Part shown: positions 1 to 11,448 of the stretch, one piece after another | Layout: the number at the start of each line of letters is the position of its first letter | Numbering within the stretch: position 1 is the first letter of the stretch | The notes under the pieces: generated by a model | What the model was told of the DNA's origin: nothing | The model's input: only the letters and a program-made list of their open reading frames with translations | Databases searched by the model: none | Made by a program: the position numbers and the translations under genes | Assembly (NCBI GenBank): GCA_958510825.1 | Contig: OY294045.1 | Span: 9,165,916-9,229,915 of the forward strand | DNA: 64,000 nucleotides | Direction: 5' to 3' | DNA from: Brachypterus glaber | Taxonomy: Eukaryota > Arthropoda > Insecta > Coleoptera > Kateretidae

Positions 1-559
1 AAGCATAATAAGCAAAATAAATTATAATGTAACGTTTTTCAAATAGAATAAAAATTTTAATATAAATATTTTCCTCGTTAATGGGTTTGTTCACGGCAGT
101 AAGTTATAGTTGTGAACTGCTCTTTCATGTTCTATCTTTTCTTGGCTGGAAAATTCTTAATAAAGTTTTGTACATCCCAGTATTAAAATAAAACTTATAA
201 TTTACATAAAGACCCAGGCTCCAAGAAGCTGCATTTTCAACTGAAAATCATGCAATGTGAATAAAGCAAAACTTGATATGATTGGCACCTTACAAATGTT
301 ACAGAAATTTTATAAGTGGCAAAAGAAGCCTTATTTAACAGAATACAAACGAGCATGATCAAAATTTATGTAGCCTTTTACCATAATCACGATAAAAATA
401 TCAAAGTACATAAGTGCGCACAATTTCCGATGCCGTGGGGCAATGGTGCTCACCTGTTGGGGAATTATGCAATCATGGATCAAGTCCGCCGTGATCTTGG
501 CATTTATGGTCCTAGATTTAAGGACATTTCCTTAAATCAAAGCCACTTAAACCATTTAT
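1..559. other. AT-rich stretch, no gene seen
   Basis: I see no convincing coding sequence, RNA gene or complete repeat here. The short open frames have no recognisable motifs and look like chance frames in AT-rich DNA. Confidence 0.5.
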
Positions 560-780
560 TTAAGATCATATTATCTTAAACCAAGTATGTAATTATCTCG
601 ATTCAAGATCATATTATCTTTATCCAAGATCATATTATCTTACACCAAGTCTTGGTTTAAGATAATATAATTTTGAATGAAGAGAATTATAATCTTAATT
701 TAAGATTATGATTCTCTTGATTCAAAATCATATTATCTTAAACCATGACTTGGTGTAAGAAAAACACCCCACAGTCAGGT
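560..780. repeat. Hairpin-forming repeat built on AAGATAATAT-type units
   Basis: Direct and inverted copies of a short unit resembling CAAGATCATATTATCTTA and its complement recur here. A related cluster lies at 1375-1490. The stretch would fold into several short hairpins. It is probably part of a decayed inverted-repeat element; no clean ends were found. Confidence 0.45.
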
Positions 781-1374
781 TCCAGGGTTAATAGAATGGT
801 AAATATTTTGAAAAAATTTCCCACACATGTATATTATTTTGCACGCCTTAGAAATATGATACTTTCTTACTCTGTTAATCGTGTGAAATTTGGTTTCATA
901 GGTGGTCGTAGGAAAAAACGCCTGTTTTTGAAGAAAAACTTGTTGCAACGCCATTGCAAAATGGCGCTTATAGGTATAAATTATTTAAAGCTACTTACCC
1001 GTGAATTTTTTAAGTAAATTTGAAAATCCCCATCGTTTGAGGGTATCAGATACAAATTCGTCAATTTTAAAGCAGATAAAAAGTATGATACACCTTTAAA
1101 GACAATTGAGGGCAAAAAAAAACAAACCTAACTTCTCTCCCACGCATATCTTGAACTACTGCGCAAATTTTCTGCCAGCCAACAATAACAACGGGCGAGT
1201 CTACTGTATATCTACGTGGGGTGAGGCCGGCAAACTCTTTACCGTAAGACAACGGGGGCTTTGAGTCAAAATAATAACTTTTGATTCTCTGTTACTATTT
1301 TAAATATCATGCATTTAAGGAAAAAATCCTTGACACAAGGAATTTTCTACCGAGAGAATAATTAAAGGAAACCA
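781..1374. other. No gene recognised
   Basis: AT-rich sequence with only short open frames that show no family motif. It lies between two clusters of the same hairpin-forming repeat and may be the interior of one decayed element. Confidence 0.4.
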
Positions 1375-1490
1375 AAATCACAGATAATCTTAAACCGAGG
1401 ATACATGATCTTAAAAGAAGATTATTACCTCGATTTAAGATAATATAAATCCAAGATAATTTATTATCTTCTGCCAAGATAACCTTTTTT
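1375..1490. repeat. Second cluster of the AAGATAATAT hairpin repeat
   Basis: It has the same unit family as 560-780, including AAGATAAT and ATTATCTT in opposite orientations. It ends in a T-run followed by CTGTGTATGAATATT, which starts the terminal segment of a TTAA-flanked MITE family. Confidence 0.4.
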
Positions 1491-1531
1491 TCTGTGTATG
1501 AATATTAAGACGGTAGTCTCTCATGGGTTAA
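1490..1531 (-). mobile_element. Terminal segment of a TTAA-flanked MITE (family with 61582-62202)
   Basis: The stretch matches the right end of the element at 61582-62202: TATGAATATT, then GACGGTAGTC, then CATGGG, then TTAA at 1528-1531. TTAA flanks are typical of piggyBac-type insertion. The other end is not recognisable, so this copy is partial. Confidence 0.5.
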
Positions 1532-1791
1532 ACTTTTTAGCATTTTCCCTCTTGCGCCTAGCCTTATCCTTCTCATTATATAAGCGATCGCGTGTCTTCG
1601 CAAAAATATTTTATGTGTTTTCCTAAATTATTTCAGGGAATAACTTTTTAAGGTCGAATAAAGCAAACTTTATTGCGAGGAAGTCAATGATAAGCATAAG
1701 CTTTTATTATTTATTTCATAGACAAAATTTAGAACAGAGAAATCCCAGTTTAAACTAGCTTACATAATTTTATTAATCCACCTACCAGGAG
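1532..1791. other. No gene seen
   Basis: AT-rich sequence without a recognisable feature, leading into a tandem duplication. Confidence 0.4.
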
Positions 1792-2541
1792 TATGAAAAA
1801 AGTACTGACATATAACAAGAGCTTTTCCTGTATTGATTTACATGATAATATTTTGTACATCAATACAGGAAAAATTTATAATAATATCTTGTTAATTAAT
1901 TCTACGCTTGAACTGCGCTTAAAGTAAATTACCGAAAGTAAAACAAAAACAACTCCGTCCCAAATAAACCTTTTTGGTTCATTTGTTGGAAAATTCATGT
2001 AAAATATACCCCAATAACATGTTATATAGCTTCACAGTAAACTAAATTTTAAGCATAGCATTATAAAAAAAATATGCTGCATTTCCGAAACCAGTTCTTT
2101 GCTGTACTAACTAACGAGCCTTGTCTTACAAAGCAGACTTGTTTAGATATTTTTTTATGAAAAAAGTACTGACATATAACAAGAGCTTTTTCTGTATTGA
2201 TTTACATGATAATATTTTGTACATCAATACAGGAAAAACTTATAATAATATCATGTTAACTTAATTAATTCTACGCTCGAACTGCGCTTAAAGTAAATTA
2301 CCGAAAGTAAAACAAAAGCAACTCCGTCCCAAATAAACCCTTTTGGTTCAATTGTTCGAAAATTCATGTAAAATACACCCCAATAACGTTATATAGCTTC
2401 ACAGATAGTAACGTAACCTCAAAATCAATTTGAAGCATAGAATTATAAAAAAAAAATGCTGCATTGCTGAAACCAGTTCTTTGCTGTACTAGCCTTTAAC
2501 GAGCCTTGTCTTACAAAGCAGACTTGTCTAGATATTTTTTT
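1792..2541. repeat. Two-copy tandem duplication, period about 364 bp
   Basis: The block starting TATGAAAAAAGTACTGACAT at 1792 restarts at 2156 and runs to about 2541 with scattered differences and small indels. Each copy holds a perfect-looking hairpin, TTTCCTGTATTGAT paired with ATCAATACAGGAAA, and a region ending in AGCCTTGTCTTACAAAGCAG. No coding sequence is seen in either copy. Confidence 0.85.
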
Positions 2542-3244
2542 CGCCTTGGAACATAAACATCTGTTCAATAGTTAGATTCGGAAAAACTTGCTTACCAGAT
2601 ACTTAAAATCAAAGTTTTGTTTCTGGTAAACACAACAAGTTGTATTAAAGCAAATTACTGATTGCAGCAACTAGAAAAATAGTTGTTCCCTATTTAACTA
2701 CCAATCTAGTTGTCCCTACCAGATCACTTTTTCAGTTTTTTTATTAAAACAACTTCAAAAATAGAAAAAATTATTCTAGTGTAACATATCAATAAAGCTT
2801 AAAACTAATAAAAAATAAACGACTTCTTCCTTAAACACAATTTGAACATAAAAAAAGAAACGTGTTTCTTCTTAAAAATATTTTGAAACAAAGCAGGACT
2901 AGGTTTTAACATAAAAATACCTAATTTTATTTCATTTTTCTTTTGCAAAGGCCGCCCCCTTAACATAAGCTAAAATTTCATATCACTATTTTGGTAGCAA
3001 TATGTAAAGGAATACCTAGTCCAAATTTCAATAAAATATTGCAATAAATAAAGTCACAGCAAACCTTAGCTTTCAGTGCTAAAAACCGCCAAAATATCGC
3101 CGATATTTGCTTATCTGATTTTGAAGCACAACACAACAGTAGGGCAGCTAGTGAAGTACTGAGCGCGTCTAGACACTTCTAGAAAGCGAACTGCTAACAT
3201 CAAACCTTTCTGAAGTATTGTCAAGTTCACAGAAAAAAATAATC
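2542..3244. other. No gene seen
   Basis: AT-rich, no recognisable coding sequence or repeat boundary. Confidence 0.4.
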
Positions 3245-3498
3245 ATATCGTCGGCTTACAAGTAAAGAGCAGTAAGTCCAAAAACATGGTTTTGAGATAT
3301 TGACAAATTTAACTTTCATTGTTGTTTTTTAATTTTTGTAATAATTGTTTTTGGAAAAAAACTATCGCATATTGCAATGACATGTTTGGACATAATTATG
3401 TCCCATTTGCAGTTAAATAAAGAAAAATTGAAGTAGTTTAATTCAACTTAATTTAAGAAAAGACATGGACTTAGTGCCTTTTACTTGTAGGCCCACGA
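3245..3498. mobile_element. Short inverted-repeat element (about 250 bp)
   Basis: The left end reads ATCGTCGGCTTACAAGTAAA, then AGCAGTAAGTCC. The right end is an imperfect inverse: GGACTTAGTGCC, then TTTTACTTGTAGGCCCACGA. It has no coding capacity. It directly abuts a longer element with the same terminal repeat (3499-4421). Superfamily unknown. Confidence 0.6.
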
Positions 3499-4421
3499 CA
3501 TCGGCTTACAAGTAAAGAGCACTAAGTCAAAAAAATAATATAAAAAAACAACTATTTTAAATTAAAACCCTTCTATTAATTAAACGTAATGTATAACTAT
3601 AAAGTAGAAAACAAGATGTTTACATAAATTTTCAAAAACTATATTTTTAAAAGAAGGCTTTGGACTTTTTGATTGTTTAAAGAACGTTTCCAAAATTAAT
3701 AATAATAATTAATTATTATTAATTGTATGAAACTGCTTACTATGCCAGAACTAAGACAGTTTTCAGAGGCCATCGGCTGTGCCGGCAAAGAAACATCTCC
3801 TAAAGTCAATAATAATAATGAATCATTATTAATGATAAAACACTTCACGGTGCAATTCTAAGGGCTATTTTCCGAACTTGCCGCGAACTTTAGTTTTTTT
3901 ATTTTCTTGTTATTTATGTAGTAAGCAAGGATAATTATCTGATAATAAAAAAACCAATGCAAATGATAATTAAATTATTACCTACACATCGAAAGTACAC
4001 GTAAAAAGCATTGTCATTTTACAGGTAAAGTTCTGTTTCCCTGTTCTGTCTATATTCCATCAACTTTAACATAGCAAAATTTGTATGCGTTTGTCAGTAC
4101 AATAAATAACGCAATATTGTATCATATAAATGATTCAAGCAATCATATTTTTATATAATTAACTCTTTTTAGAAAGTCGCTTAGTGCAGAAACATTTGAA
4201 ATAATCTACAAGTAAAACGCACTAAGTGCACTAAGTGACTTAGTGCCTATTGCCAGATAAAATTTTAATCAAAATCAAATTGGTGCGTTTTGTATAGTGG
4301 GTAACTCTCTTGGCAGTCCACCTAGAAGTTAGTTCGGTTTACCTATACATAGATCATCAAAAATTAATTACAGTGCCATGAAAATCCCACTTAGTGCCTT
4401 TTACTTGTAAGCCGACGATAT
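3499..4421. mobile_element. Inverted-repeat element (about 920 bp), same family as the neighbour
   Basis: The left end CATCGGCTTACAAGTAAAGA and the right end TTTTACTTGTAAGCCGACGA are inverted copies. Additional internal copies of the AAGTAAAxxGCACTAAGT unit occur near 4208-4245. No transposase is seen, so it is probably a non-autonomous DNA transposon. Confidence 0.6.
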
Positions 4422-5182
4422 CACCTTGCGCAAAGTTGTACACTCTGGGCAAAGCTGACTGGTTTTACGGTATTTATAGATTTTTCATCAGAGAAAGTCA
4501 AGAAACAGAATCAGTGCTTTATGTACCAAACAAAAGCTTAAAATAGGAACGTCTAACATTATTAGGAGCTTAAAGCACAATTTACATACTTTCTTACATC
4601 GAAACTAACTTGGAAAATGGAAATTGTTTCTAAAATTGCATTTAAGCTAATCTGGATCTATAGACAATGTGATTGTCGCATGTGTTCTAGTCGTAGAAGA
4701 TTTGCGTTGTTCCAGTACGTAAATTTTAACGAAAATGAGATTTTCACCTGAAGGCATTATTGTTAAAAACAATTTAAATAACAGAGATTTAGCTGCTTTA
4801 GTTCTACAAATAATTAAACAAATCACGGTTTGCTCATTTTTTAATTACCCTATTCCTTTCCCTCCAGGGTGTTACAATTGTGAATTTATTTTTTCTTTAA
4901 GGCAATATTAATTCAAAATAATTTTATAGACTTTTTATGTATATATCAGTATAACACAGCTTTCCTGAAACTCTAAGGGAAAAAATTCAAGCAAAAACTA
5001 AAAAGAAAGGTTTATTTTTTATTTATTTCTTTCTCTTTTTAGGCATAGCAAATATAAAAAAAACACAATTAAATTAAAATATTGTCATTAGTTTTATCTC
5101 GGGAGGGTAAGGGCTATTAGACACGTGCAAAAAATCATTTTTAAATAAAAATAAAATAAAATTTTTTACTAAAAATAGTTAT
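4422..5182. other. No gene seen
   Basis: AT-rich sequence without a supported feature. Confidence 0.4.
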
Positions 5183-5515
5183 TTATGGTACTAGTGAATA
5201 AAGTAAGATATTGCCCATGAGAAAATTAACCTGCGAGGCGTCAGCCAAGCAGGTTAATTTTCGAGAGGGCAATATCGGTTTACCCATGAGTGCCATACAA
5301 GGTTTTATCCAATAAATAGCTTAGAAATTCATATTTTTATTAAAAATTTTAATGACATTTTCAAGAAAATAATTTGACAAGTGACAGTTGAGTGGGTAAA
5401 ATAAATAATTATCCACTCAATAAAGTAAAAGCCACGCGGGGGTTACTATTGAGTTTATCTATTTAAAATAAAGCTGGTAATTGTCTCATTATCTGTATGT
5501 ATTGGATAAAGAATT
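5183..5515 (+). repeat. Dispersed repeat, copy 1 (second copy at 16580-17126)
   Basis: It aligns in inverted orientation with 16580-16607 plus 16870-17126. Shared blocks include TTATGGTACTAGTG, ATTGCCCATGAGAAAATTAA and AATAAAGCTGGTAATTGTCT. This copy carries an extra partial inverted duplication, so GCAGGTTAATTTTC at about 5245 pairs with the preceding GAAAATTAACCTGC and forms a hairpin. It serves as the empty site for a SINE in the second copy. Confidence 0.75.
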
Positions 5516-5956
5516 TTATCGCTCTTCTCCCCGAAAGTCAAGAATCGATTGGATAACAACCCTACCTAGACCTACAGCTAAACCACTCTAAAAGTAACCT
5601 TGCTTTCGTATGCGCGCGATTACTGCCAATGAAATACTGAATATGCATCAGGTGTGCTTTTCTTTATTTTATTAGAATTGGAATTGAGCGTATAGACTAT
5701 TTTTAGACCTTTGCCTGCAAGATTGTTTTGTAGTTCAGGATTAATTTGAGTTTGAATCAAATATGGATACAGATTTAAATTCCCAATCAGAATGTGTTGA
5801 ATATCAATTAGAATGGAATATAAAATTTGATTGTCTGATTAACAATCTTTGTTAAGGTTGTGGAAGTTTAATTCTTACTCTTCTGTACATACATTTTAGG
5901 AGATCACGGGAAAAGGTAATAGACATCAATCATAAATGAAAATTTACATCGTTTAA

Positions 5957-6150
5957 CCCATCAGGGACTACCGTCTAAATATTCATACAGATTTACAGGT
6001 TTGTGTAAGGAGTGTTTTAAAATGCTTGTAGTTAACAATTTATTTATTTATAGCTAAGCATATGCAGTAATTATGGTTTTATTTTTTAGCAAGTGAATTG
6101 TTTACATTTTACTAATAATCTAGTCTCAAGCAAACACGTGTAAATTTTTT
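5957..6150 (+). mobile_element. Left part of a TTAA-flanked MITE (family with 61582-62202)
   Basis: After TTAA at 5953-5956 it starts CCCATCAGGGACTACCGTC and continues with ATATTCATACA, matching the inverse of the right end of 61582-62202 for roughly 150 bases. The opposite end is not found. It provides the uninterrupted sequence across the nested insertion at 61706-62096. Confidence 0.65.
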
Positions 6151-7808
6151 TACAATCAGAAGGGGCATTTAACGAAAACGTCAGGCGAGGCTCAAACCAA
6201 TATATTGGTATTAAAATACCAGGGGGGGGGCTTAGTCCCTTTCGCCCTCCCTAATTACGGTCCTGCTGTCCCCTTTCTATATAGTTACGGCCCTGTAGTT
6301 ACATTTACTGTAGTGAATAGTTTATTTAGAATATTATTCCAGTGTGCTCTTTATTTGGAATTCCAATCAAGTTCCATTAGAAATTAGGATTATTAATTGT
6401 CAAGAAAATATAATTTATTTGTCAAATCATAGAGACTCATTAGATTTAAACTTACAAATTAAGTTTATTAATTAAAGGTTGGTTTAAAAATTAACGAAGC
6501 TAACAAGAATAATTTTAGCCTAAAATTTGTAGGTCTTTACTGCGCATAATACTTATTATATTTCTAGTTCGTTAATTAAGCATCTCCCTCCCGCAAAAAA
6601 TATAATGTCAAATAGAGAACTTAACGAGCTTTAAAACGACCCTTTTTTTTAATTTCCTCTACTCCCTACTGTCCAAGTTATATAAGTATATCTTATTTTT
6701 TTTCCAATTTGTTCTAATTTGTTTTGCCAACATTGCGAAAACGCAATTTTACTGTTTTCTAGACAATTGAATAAAGTGACAATACAGCAATTTCAATTCA
6801 AAATTTATACGCAAAAACCAATTTTCGACCTTTAGCTTAGATAAAGGAAAAACATTATTTTCTGATATGACTTTTGGACTGTGAAGAATAATCTAAAATA
6901 TGGCTTTTATTTATTTTTCTTTTATGAAATATATTTTATTGACACTTCGGGAAATATTTTTTTTAGAAAATAGTATTTTACAAGAAAATGCTTTTTTTGC
7001 TGGCAGCGACCTCTAGGAATTGTTCGATTTTGACAAATTTTGACCTGAAGCATTTTTTTTATAGGGGAAATAAAATGAGGAGATAAGAAGTACCCTAATA
7101 ATTATATTTTTTTATCCGTTTAATTCCACGATTGATAGTAAATTATTTTCTTTCTTTTCTTGAAAATACATATCAGTCTGCAATGATTATAAATAAGTAA
7201 GTTACTTACTTATTCATAATCACCAAAAATCAATTTGAGCTACTGTACCCCACATATAATGAAGGCGCCTTCGCCAAAATTGAAAAAAAAATACTAGTAT
7301 TGTTGTGTTTCTTACAAAATTAATTATATTAAAACAAAATTATTAGAGCACTTTTTAAGAAAATTAATTTTTTTGATTTTTTTCATCAGTTAACTACCTA
7401 CCTTTATTTGGGGGGGTACAGAAAAAAAAATGTCTCTGAGCAATCCCCTAAAAACCTTAAGCTTAGAGTATTGTCTCGATCTGTCAAACGGTATGGAGGA
7501 AGGACGGACGGGCGGACGTAAGGACAGACTTTTTTCTCTTCGCGGTCGCACGAAAATAAAAATGTGACATATTTCTCCACAAGAATTAAAAATTAGTTTG
7601 CTCAAAATTGGGCTTAACTACTTATGAAGAAAAAGACCGCTCGAATTGTATTTTTTTTAACGAGCCCCTTCTAGTCTAATTTATTTAATTTATTCGCCAA
7701 ATTGGAAACAAAAGACGCTCGCATCATTAAAAACTTTTCTTAAAATTTAAAATAACATTTTCTTATTCGTGTTCTAAATAAAAAGAAAGAAAATAATGAG
7801 AAAATTAA
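6151..7808. other. No gene seen
   Basis: AT-rich, homopolymer-rich sequence. A short GGACGG/GGACAG-like stretch near 7500-7530 resembles the satellite at 29690-29880. No coding region is supported. Confidence 0.4.
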
Positions 7809-8087
7809 ATTACGAAATTTAATGCCTTATCGTCTAATAAAACTCGTTTCGAAAAACCATGTTAACTTATCATGATTATTAAGTTATCAGTCCCACTACG
7901 GTTTTGAGGCTCTCTATCACACATCCCACCATAACTCTTACCAATATTACGAAATTTAATGCTGCCATATCCTCTAATAAAACTCGTTTCGAAAAACCAT
8001 GTTAACTTATCATGATTATTAGGTTATCAGTCCCACTACGGTTTTGAGGCTCTCTATCACACATCCCACCATAACTATTACCAGTAT
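7809..8087. repeat. Two-copy tandem duplication, period 137 bp
   Basis: ATTACGAAATTTAATGC at 7809 recurs at 7946, and the following block (including AACTCGTTTCGAAAAACCAT and CCCACTACGGTTTTGAGGC) is repeated almost without change. There is no coding potential. Confidence 0.9.
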
Positions 8088-8469
8088 TTTCATTTCCCTA
8101 AAATTTACACACCCTATAGCCTTTTTTGAGTTACAACTTATCAGCAGTAGTCCATTCTAGGCCTGTCTATCTTTATCTTTAAGTAAGATCTTCTTTCTTA
8201 GTATTCACCATTTTAGCTCATAACTTTTCCTTTCCTTAATGTACACTTTTTCCTAATTCATTCCAATACTCCCGGTTGTATCTCTATCCGACCACTTTAT
8301 CTTTAACATCCGCCTATATAGGCCTATAGCTATAGCACCACATTTTTACATTTTAGGTTTTGTCAATATATAATTATTAAGGACAGAAATTTTTAATTTT
8401 AAACAAAATTATAAAAATATTAATTTATTATTCCATCAATCTATTTTCTAATCATCGTACAGAGTGATA

Positions 8470-8514
8470 TTGATAGACTGACAGTTTCGGGCTGCTGGCC
8501 CTCTTCAGCAAAAG
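8470..8514 (-). ncRNA. Hammerhead ribozyme-like motif, left arm
   Basis: On the - strand, CTGAAGA (8508-8502) is followed by GGGC-CAGCA-GCCC, GAA, ACT-GTC-AGT and C. These are the core, stem II, a 3-bp stem III and the GUC cleavage triplet. The flanks pair poorly as stem I, so this copy is probably weaker than the right-arm copy. Confidence 0.55.
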
Positions 8515-8852
8515 GAATATAGCCATTAGATTGATGTACGCTTGTGCGCCATCTATTGCTAGATGTAGACAACTACTAATATCTCTCCTAGACTGGAGAC
8601 TTTAAATGGTAGCAAGTTGAAGACTTGTGTGTCACAAGCACATAGTACCACTAACGAGTGGTTAGGCGTATAATTATTAAGGACAGAAATTTTTAATTTT
8701 AAACAAAATTATAAAAATATTAATTTATTATTCCATCAATATATTTTCTAATTATCTAGCAATAGATGGCGCACAAGCCTACATCAATCTAATGGCTATA
8801 TTCCTTTTGCGAATAAAGTCTAAAAGTCTTAATCAGCGTGCAGAGTTAACTC

Positions 8853-8897
8853 TTGGTTCTGAAGAGGGCCAGCAGCCCGAAACTGTCAGTCTACCAA
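8853..8897 (+). ncRNA. Hammerhead ribozyme, complete minimal type I fold
   Basis: All elements can be placed. Stem I is TTGGT (8853-8857) with ACCAA (8893-8897), leaving a T-T mismatch at the junction. The core CTGAAGA is 8859-8865, which fits CUGANGA. Stem II is GGGC/GCCC (8866-8869, 8875-8878) with loop CAGCA. GAA is 8879-8881. Stem III is ACT/AGT (8882-8884, 8888-8890) with loop GTC. C8891 completes the GUC cleavage site. A very short stem III is characteristic of hammerheads described in PLEs. Activity is inferred from sequence only. Confidence 0.7.
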
Positions 8898-8905
8898 TAC
8901 GTACG

Positions 8906-9309
8906 ATGATTAGAAACATTAAAAACATTAAAATGTATACAAAATGTTTCAAATTAGCAAACTATTTTTGTTTTGTGTAATGTACAAGCAACATAGAAGG
9001 CTTTGCCAATATTTGTAGCGTAACATAATAGACACTTTCACGATGATCTGTTATATTTAGACTTTGTCATATTTTTATTTAGATCAAATTTGTAAATGAT
9101 ATTTATAGTATGGATTATTTGGGTGGACCTTATATTTTTTATTATCTTAAAATTTTCATTTAGGTGTAACTATGAAACTCTGAAAATATGAGAATGAATA
9201 TACTTCTCTAAGGGTCCTAATTGGGCCCCTAAAAATCGTAAATTGCCCATAAATCTTAAAAAATCGTTGAAAATTATCAAAAGATACTTACCCGTGCCGA
9301 AAATCCTCC
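8906..9309. other. No gene seen
   Basis: AT-rich spacer before the tail of a non-LTR retrotransposon. Confidence 0.4.
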
Positions 9310-9990
9310 AAAATAATAATAATAATAATAATAATATATGTATTCACCATTATGGGTACAGTTGTACATGTGGTAAGTCAATGAGTATAAGTTTATAATA
9401 ATAAATTGATAGGTCTATGCCCGTAAGTCATTAAAAAATATTACATATAAAAGGTACACAAAATATTTGCCTAAGTATAAAAATAAGAATAAATATAAAA
9501 AAATAAATAATTATAAGATTATAAAATATGCCAATCTTTGCACGCATGGAACTCTTCCAAACTATAAAAACACTTTCCTAAAAGAAGTGATTTTATTTTT
9601 TGTTTAAATCTCTTACTACAATTTATAGTTTTTATAAAATCTGGTAGGGAATTATACAGGGAAATACAGTTATATTTTGGTGATTTTTTAAATAAGGCAG
9701 TTTTGTGCTTGGGAATGCGAAGTAGTTCACCTTGTCTTGTATCACGATTATCGCCATGTCTTAAAAATAGGTGAAAATTATTTTTCACAAAAGATACATA
9801 TCTTAAAATATACACAGATATCACAGTTAAAATTCGTTTTGATTTAAAAATATCTCTACAACTGACAGTAGGCTTTAGGTTAAAAATTAGTCTTAATAAC
9901 CTTTTTTGCAAGATAAAAACTCTAGATACTTCAGATGCTGAGCCCCAGCCTAAAATATTAATTGCCCTAACACTAAAATTTACGAATTTT
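9310..9990 (-). mobile_element. 5'-truncated non-LTR retrotransposon (CR1/Daphne-like)
   Basis: The element lies on the - strand. A (TTA)n tail at 9316-9335 marks the 3' end. About 180 bases of 3' UTR follow, then the C-terminal coding sequence of a reverse transcriptase protein. The 5' break near 9990 is deep inside the ORF, as usual for target-primed insertions. Confidence 0.7.
9519..9990 (-). pseudogene. C-terminal end of a non-LTR reverse transcriptase protein
   Basis: The frame reads through INILGWGSASEVSRVF and then LQKRLLRLIFNLKP. This is the conserved region after the reverse transcriptase domain, where a GWG motif precedes a hydrophobic/basic L-Q-K-R block in Jockey/CR1-group elements. 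The end contains SLYNSLPDFIK, then FKQKIKSLLLGKCFYSLEEF. That layout also appears at the end of the element at 52004-53184, which suggests one clade. There is no start codon, endonuclease or catalytic YADD, so it is a dead 5'-truncated fragment. The frame is still open over about 155 codons, which suggests moderate age. Confidence 0.75.
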
Positions 9991-10559
9991 TTACATAAAT
10001 GTGAGTTAAACGGTAAACAAACATTTTAAAATCTTTTGATCATTTTGAAATTTCGCACATAATTCTGTGTGCTCAAAAAAAAAAATCCGATTTCAGGCCC
10101 TTTAAATCTAGGAGTAAACCGCAGAGGAATTCAGGTGTACAAATTGAAGGTAATCTGGAGGAAATCTTTGAAGGGTACAAGGTAATCTAAAGGAAATCTT
10201 TAAAGATTTCCTCCTTTTCAGAGAAAATCTTAGAAAATCGAGGTAATCTTTGAAGTTAATCTGGAGAAAATCTTTGTTGAAGATTTCCTCTTAAAGGTGT
10301 AGAATTTTTTTTCAGTGGTTTACCTCTCGCTTTAAAATGTTTACTTATACAAAAATTACAATTTTCAACAACTTTGTACGGTTTATGGGTAATTTACGAA
10401 TTTTAGGGTCCCAAAAGCTTGTTCACTCTCATATTTTCAGAATTTTCTATTTACACCTAAATGAAAATTTTAAGGTAATGAAAAAATATAAGGCCTACCC
10501 TAATAGATCATAGATTATTAAAAAAAAAGGTTGAATGATTATAATCATTTATAAAATTT
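9991..10559. other. No gene seen; diverged internal repeats
   Basis: AT-rich. Around 10140-10290 the phrase GGTAATCTxxAGGAAATCTTT recurs several times in both orientations, giving a small imperfect tandem or hairpin region. No coding sequence is supported. Confidence 0.35.
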
Positions 10560-10891
10560 GCTTGATTTTTTAAAGAAATTTTGACGAAAATTCACATTTT
10601 CAACTCTTCAACCCCATCAAAAATATGTTTAAAAAAATAAAAAATAGTCAAATAGTTATATAGTCAAATAGAGAACTGAATGAGATTTTTAGAAAATAAT
10701 AAATTATCACACGACTACCCTTTCTCCTTAAAAAAAGTATCTCCTATGTCACCATGCCCATATTTTAAAAGCTAAAAATATTAAATATATGTAGAAAGAT
10801 AGTTTGAGTTATATTATTTAAGTGCTCCAAATTTAGAGTTGATATCTCAACTCGATCAAAGGTTAAGGGTGGTTATTTGTAGACCGCACTG
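10560..10891. mobile_element. Fragment of a mariner-type MITE (family of 12311-13035)
   Basis: The right part matches the right arm of the MITEs at 12311-13035 and 22994-23705, including GATATCTCAACTCG and the end AGACCGCACTG followed by TA. No left terminal repeat is recognisable, so the copy is truncated. Confidence 0.6.
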
Positions 10892-10992
10892 TATAGAAAC
10901 TGTTTGCTTAAGGTGAATTTGACAAGTTTTATTTTAAGTTCTTATTTTTAAGGTATTCGTTAATCAAGTTTCAGTTTTAAGGTCCGATATTT

Positions 10993-11133
10993 TACATTAC
11001 ATTTTGTTTAACCTCGTACTATTCTACTTAATTAAGCATCCATGACTTGTGTGGGCTAGTAGTAGAGGGAACCACCGGCTTCAATTGACTTTCGAACTAA
11101 TTTATAGGAAGTGTCCGCTGCACTTATGCCTTT
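10993..11133 (-). mobile_element. Truncated copy of tRNA-derived SINE family 1
   Basis: It contains the 3' body on the - strand: ACATTACATTTTG (inverse of the TGTAA tail), AACCTCGTACTATTCTACTT and GACTTGTGTGGGCTAGTAGT. The tRNA-like head of the full copies at 16608, 30071, 50864 and 60224 is missing. Confidence 0.7.
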
Positions 11134-11380
11134 CTTTTTATAATTATTTACTGACATTAAAATTATTTCTCATATATTTCTATTAATTTAGCTAAAATAC
11201 AAAAAGTGCGCATTCCGATCTGTATTGATGTTCCTATATGTGAACGATATAAGGGTGAAGGGGTAAAAGGGCTCCTAAGACATTGCAAAATTAAACATCT
11301 TTCCTTTAAATAACAACTATCAAATTTAAGAGGAATAGAAAAGAAGGCGTGTTCAATTAGTTCAATTAGTTTTCGAACGG
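11134..11380. other. Sequence flanking SINE family 2 head
   Basis: Part of this stretch (TTATAATTATTTACTGACAT; TAGAAAAGAAGGCGTGTTCAA) resembles sequence flanking the related tRNA-like head at 49595-49664, so it is probably repeat-derived. No gene is seen. Confidence 0.35.
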
Positions 11381-11448
11381 GAGTCTAGGTAGCTCAGTTC
11401 ATAGAGCGCCAGGCCGGAAACCGTAGGGACTCTGGTTCGAATTCAGAC
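11381..11448 (+). mobile_element. tRNA-like head of SINE family 2
   Basis: It has an A-box-like block (GGTAGCTCAGTTC, then AGAGCGC) and a B-box-like block (TCTGGTTCGAATTCAGA), with spacing as in a tRNA. The same head occurs at 49595-49664 on the other strand, so it is dispersed. The anticodon arm does not pair well. I call it a SINE or tRNA pseudogene rather than a working tRNA. Confidence 0.55.

Larger units (their letters stand above)
8367..8905. mobile_element. Inverted hammerhead-bearing cassette, Penelope-type arrangement
   Basis: Segments at about 8476-8562 and 8757-8892 are inverted copies of each other. Both contain a hammerhead-like core and the sequence CATCAATCTAATGGCTATAT. In addition, about 88 bases at 8367-8455 recur directly at 8668-8756. 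This mixture of direct and inverted terminal copies is typical of PLEs, whose pseudo-LTRs can carry hammerhead motifs. No reverse transcriptase or GIY-YIG domain is present here, so the assignment rests on architecture. Confidence 0.6.

Noticed and set aside
316..579. 87-codon open frame near the window start
   Set aside because: No motif, no splice sites or composition change; typical length for chance in this sequence.
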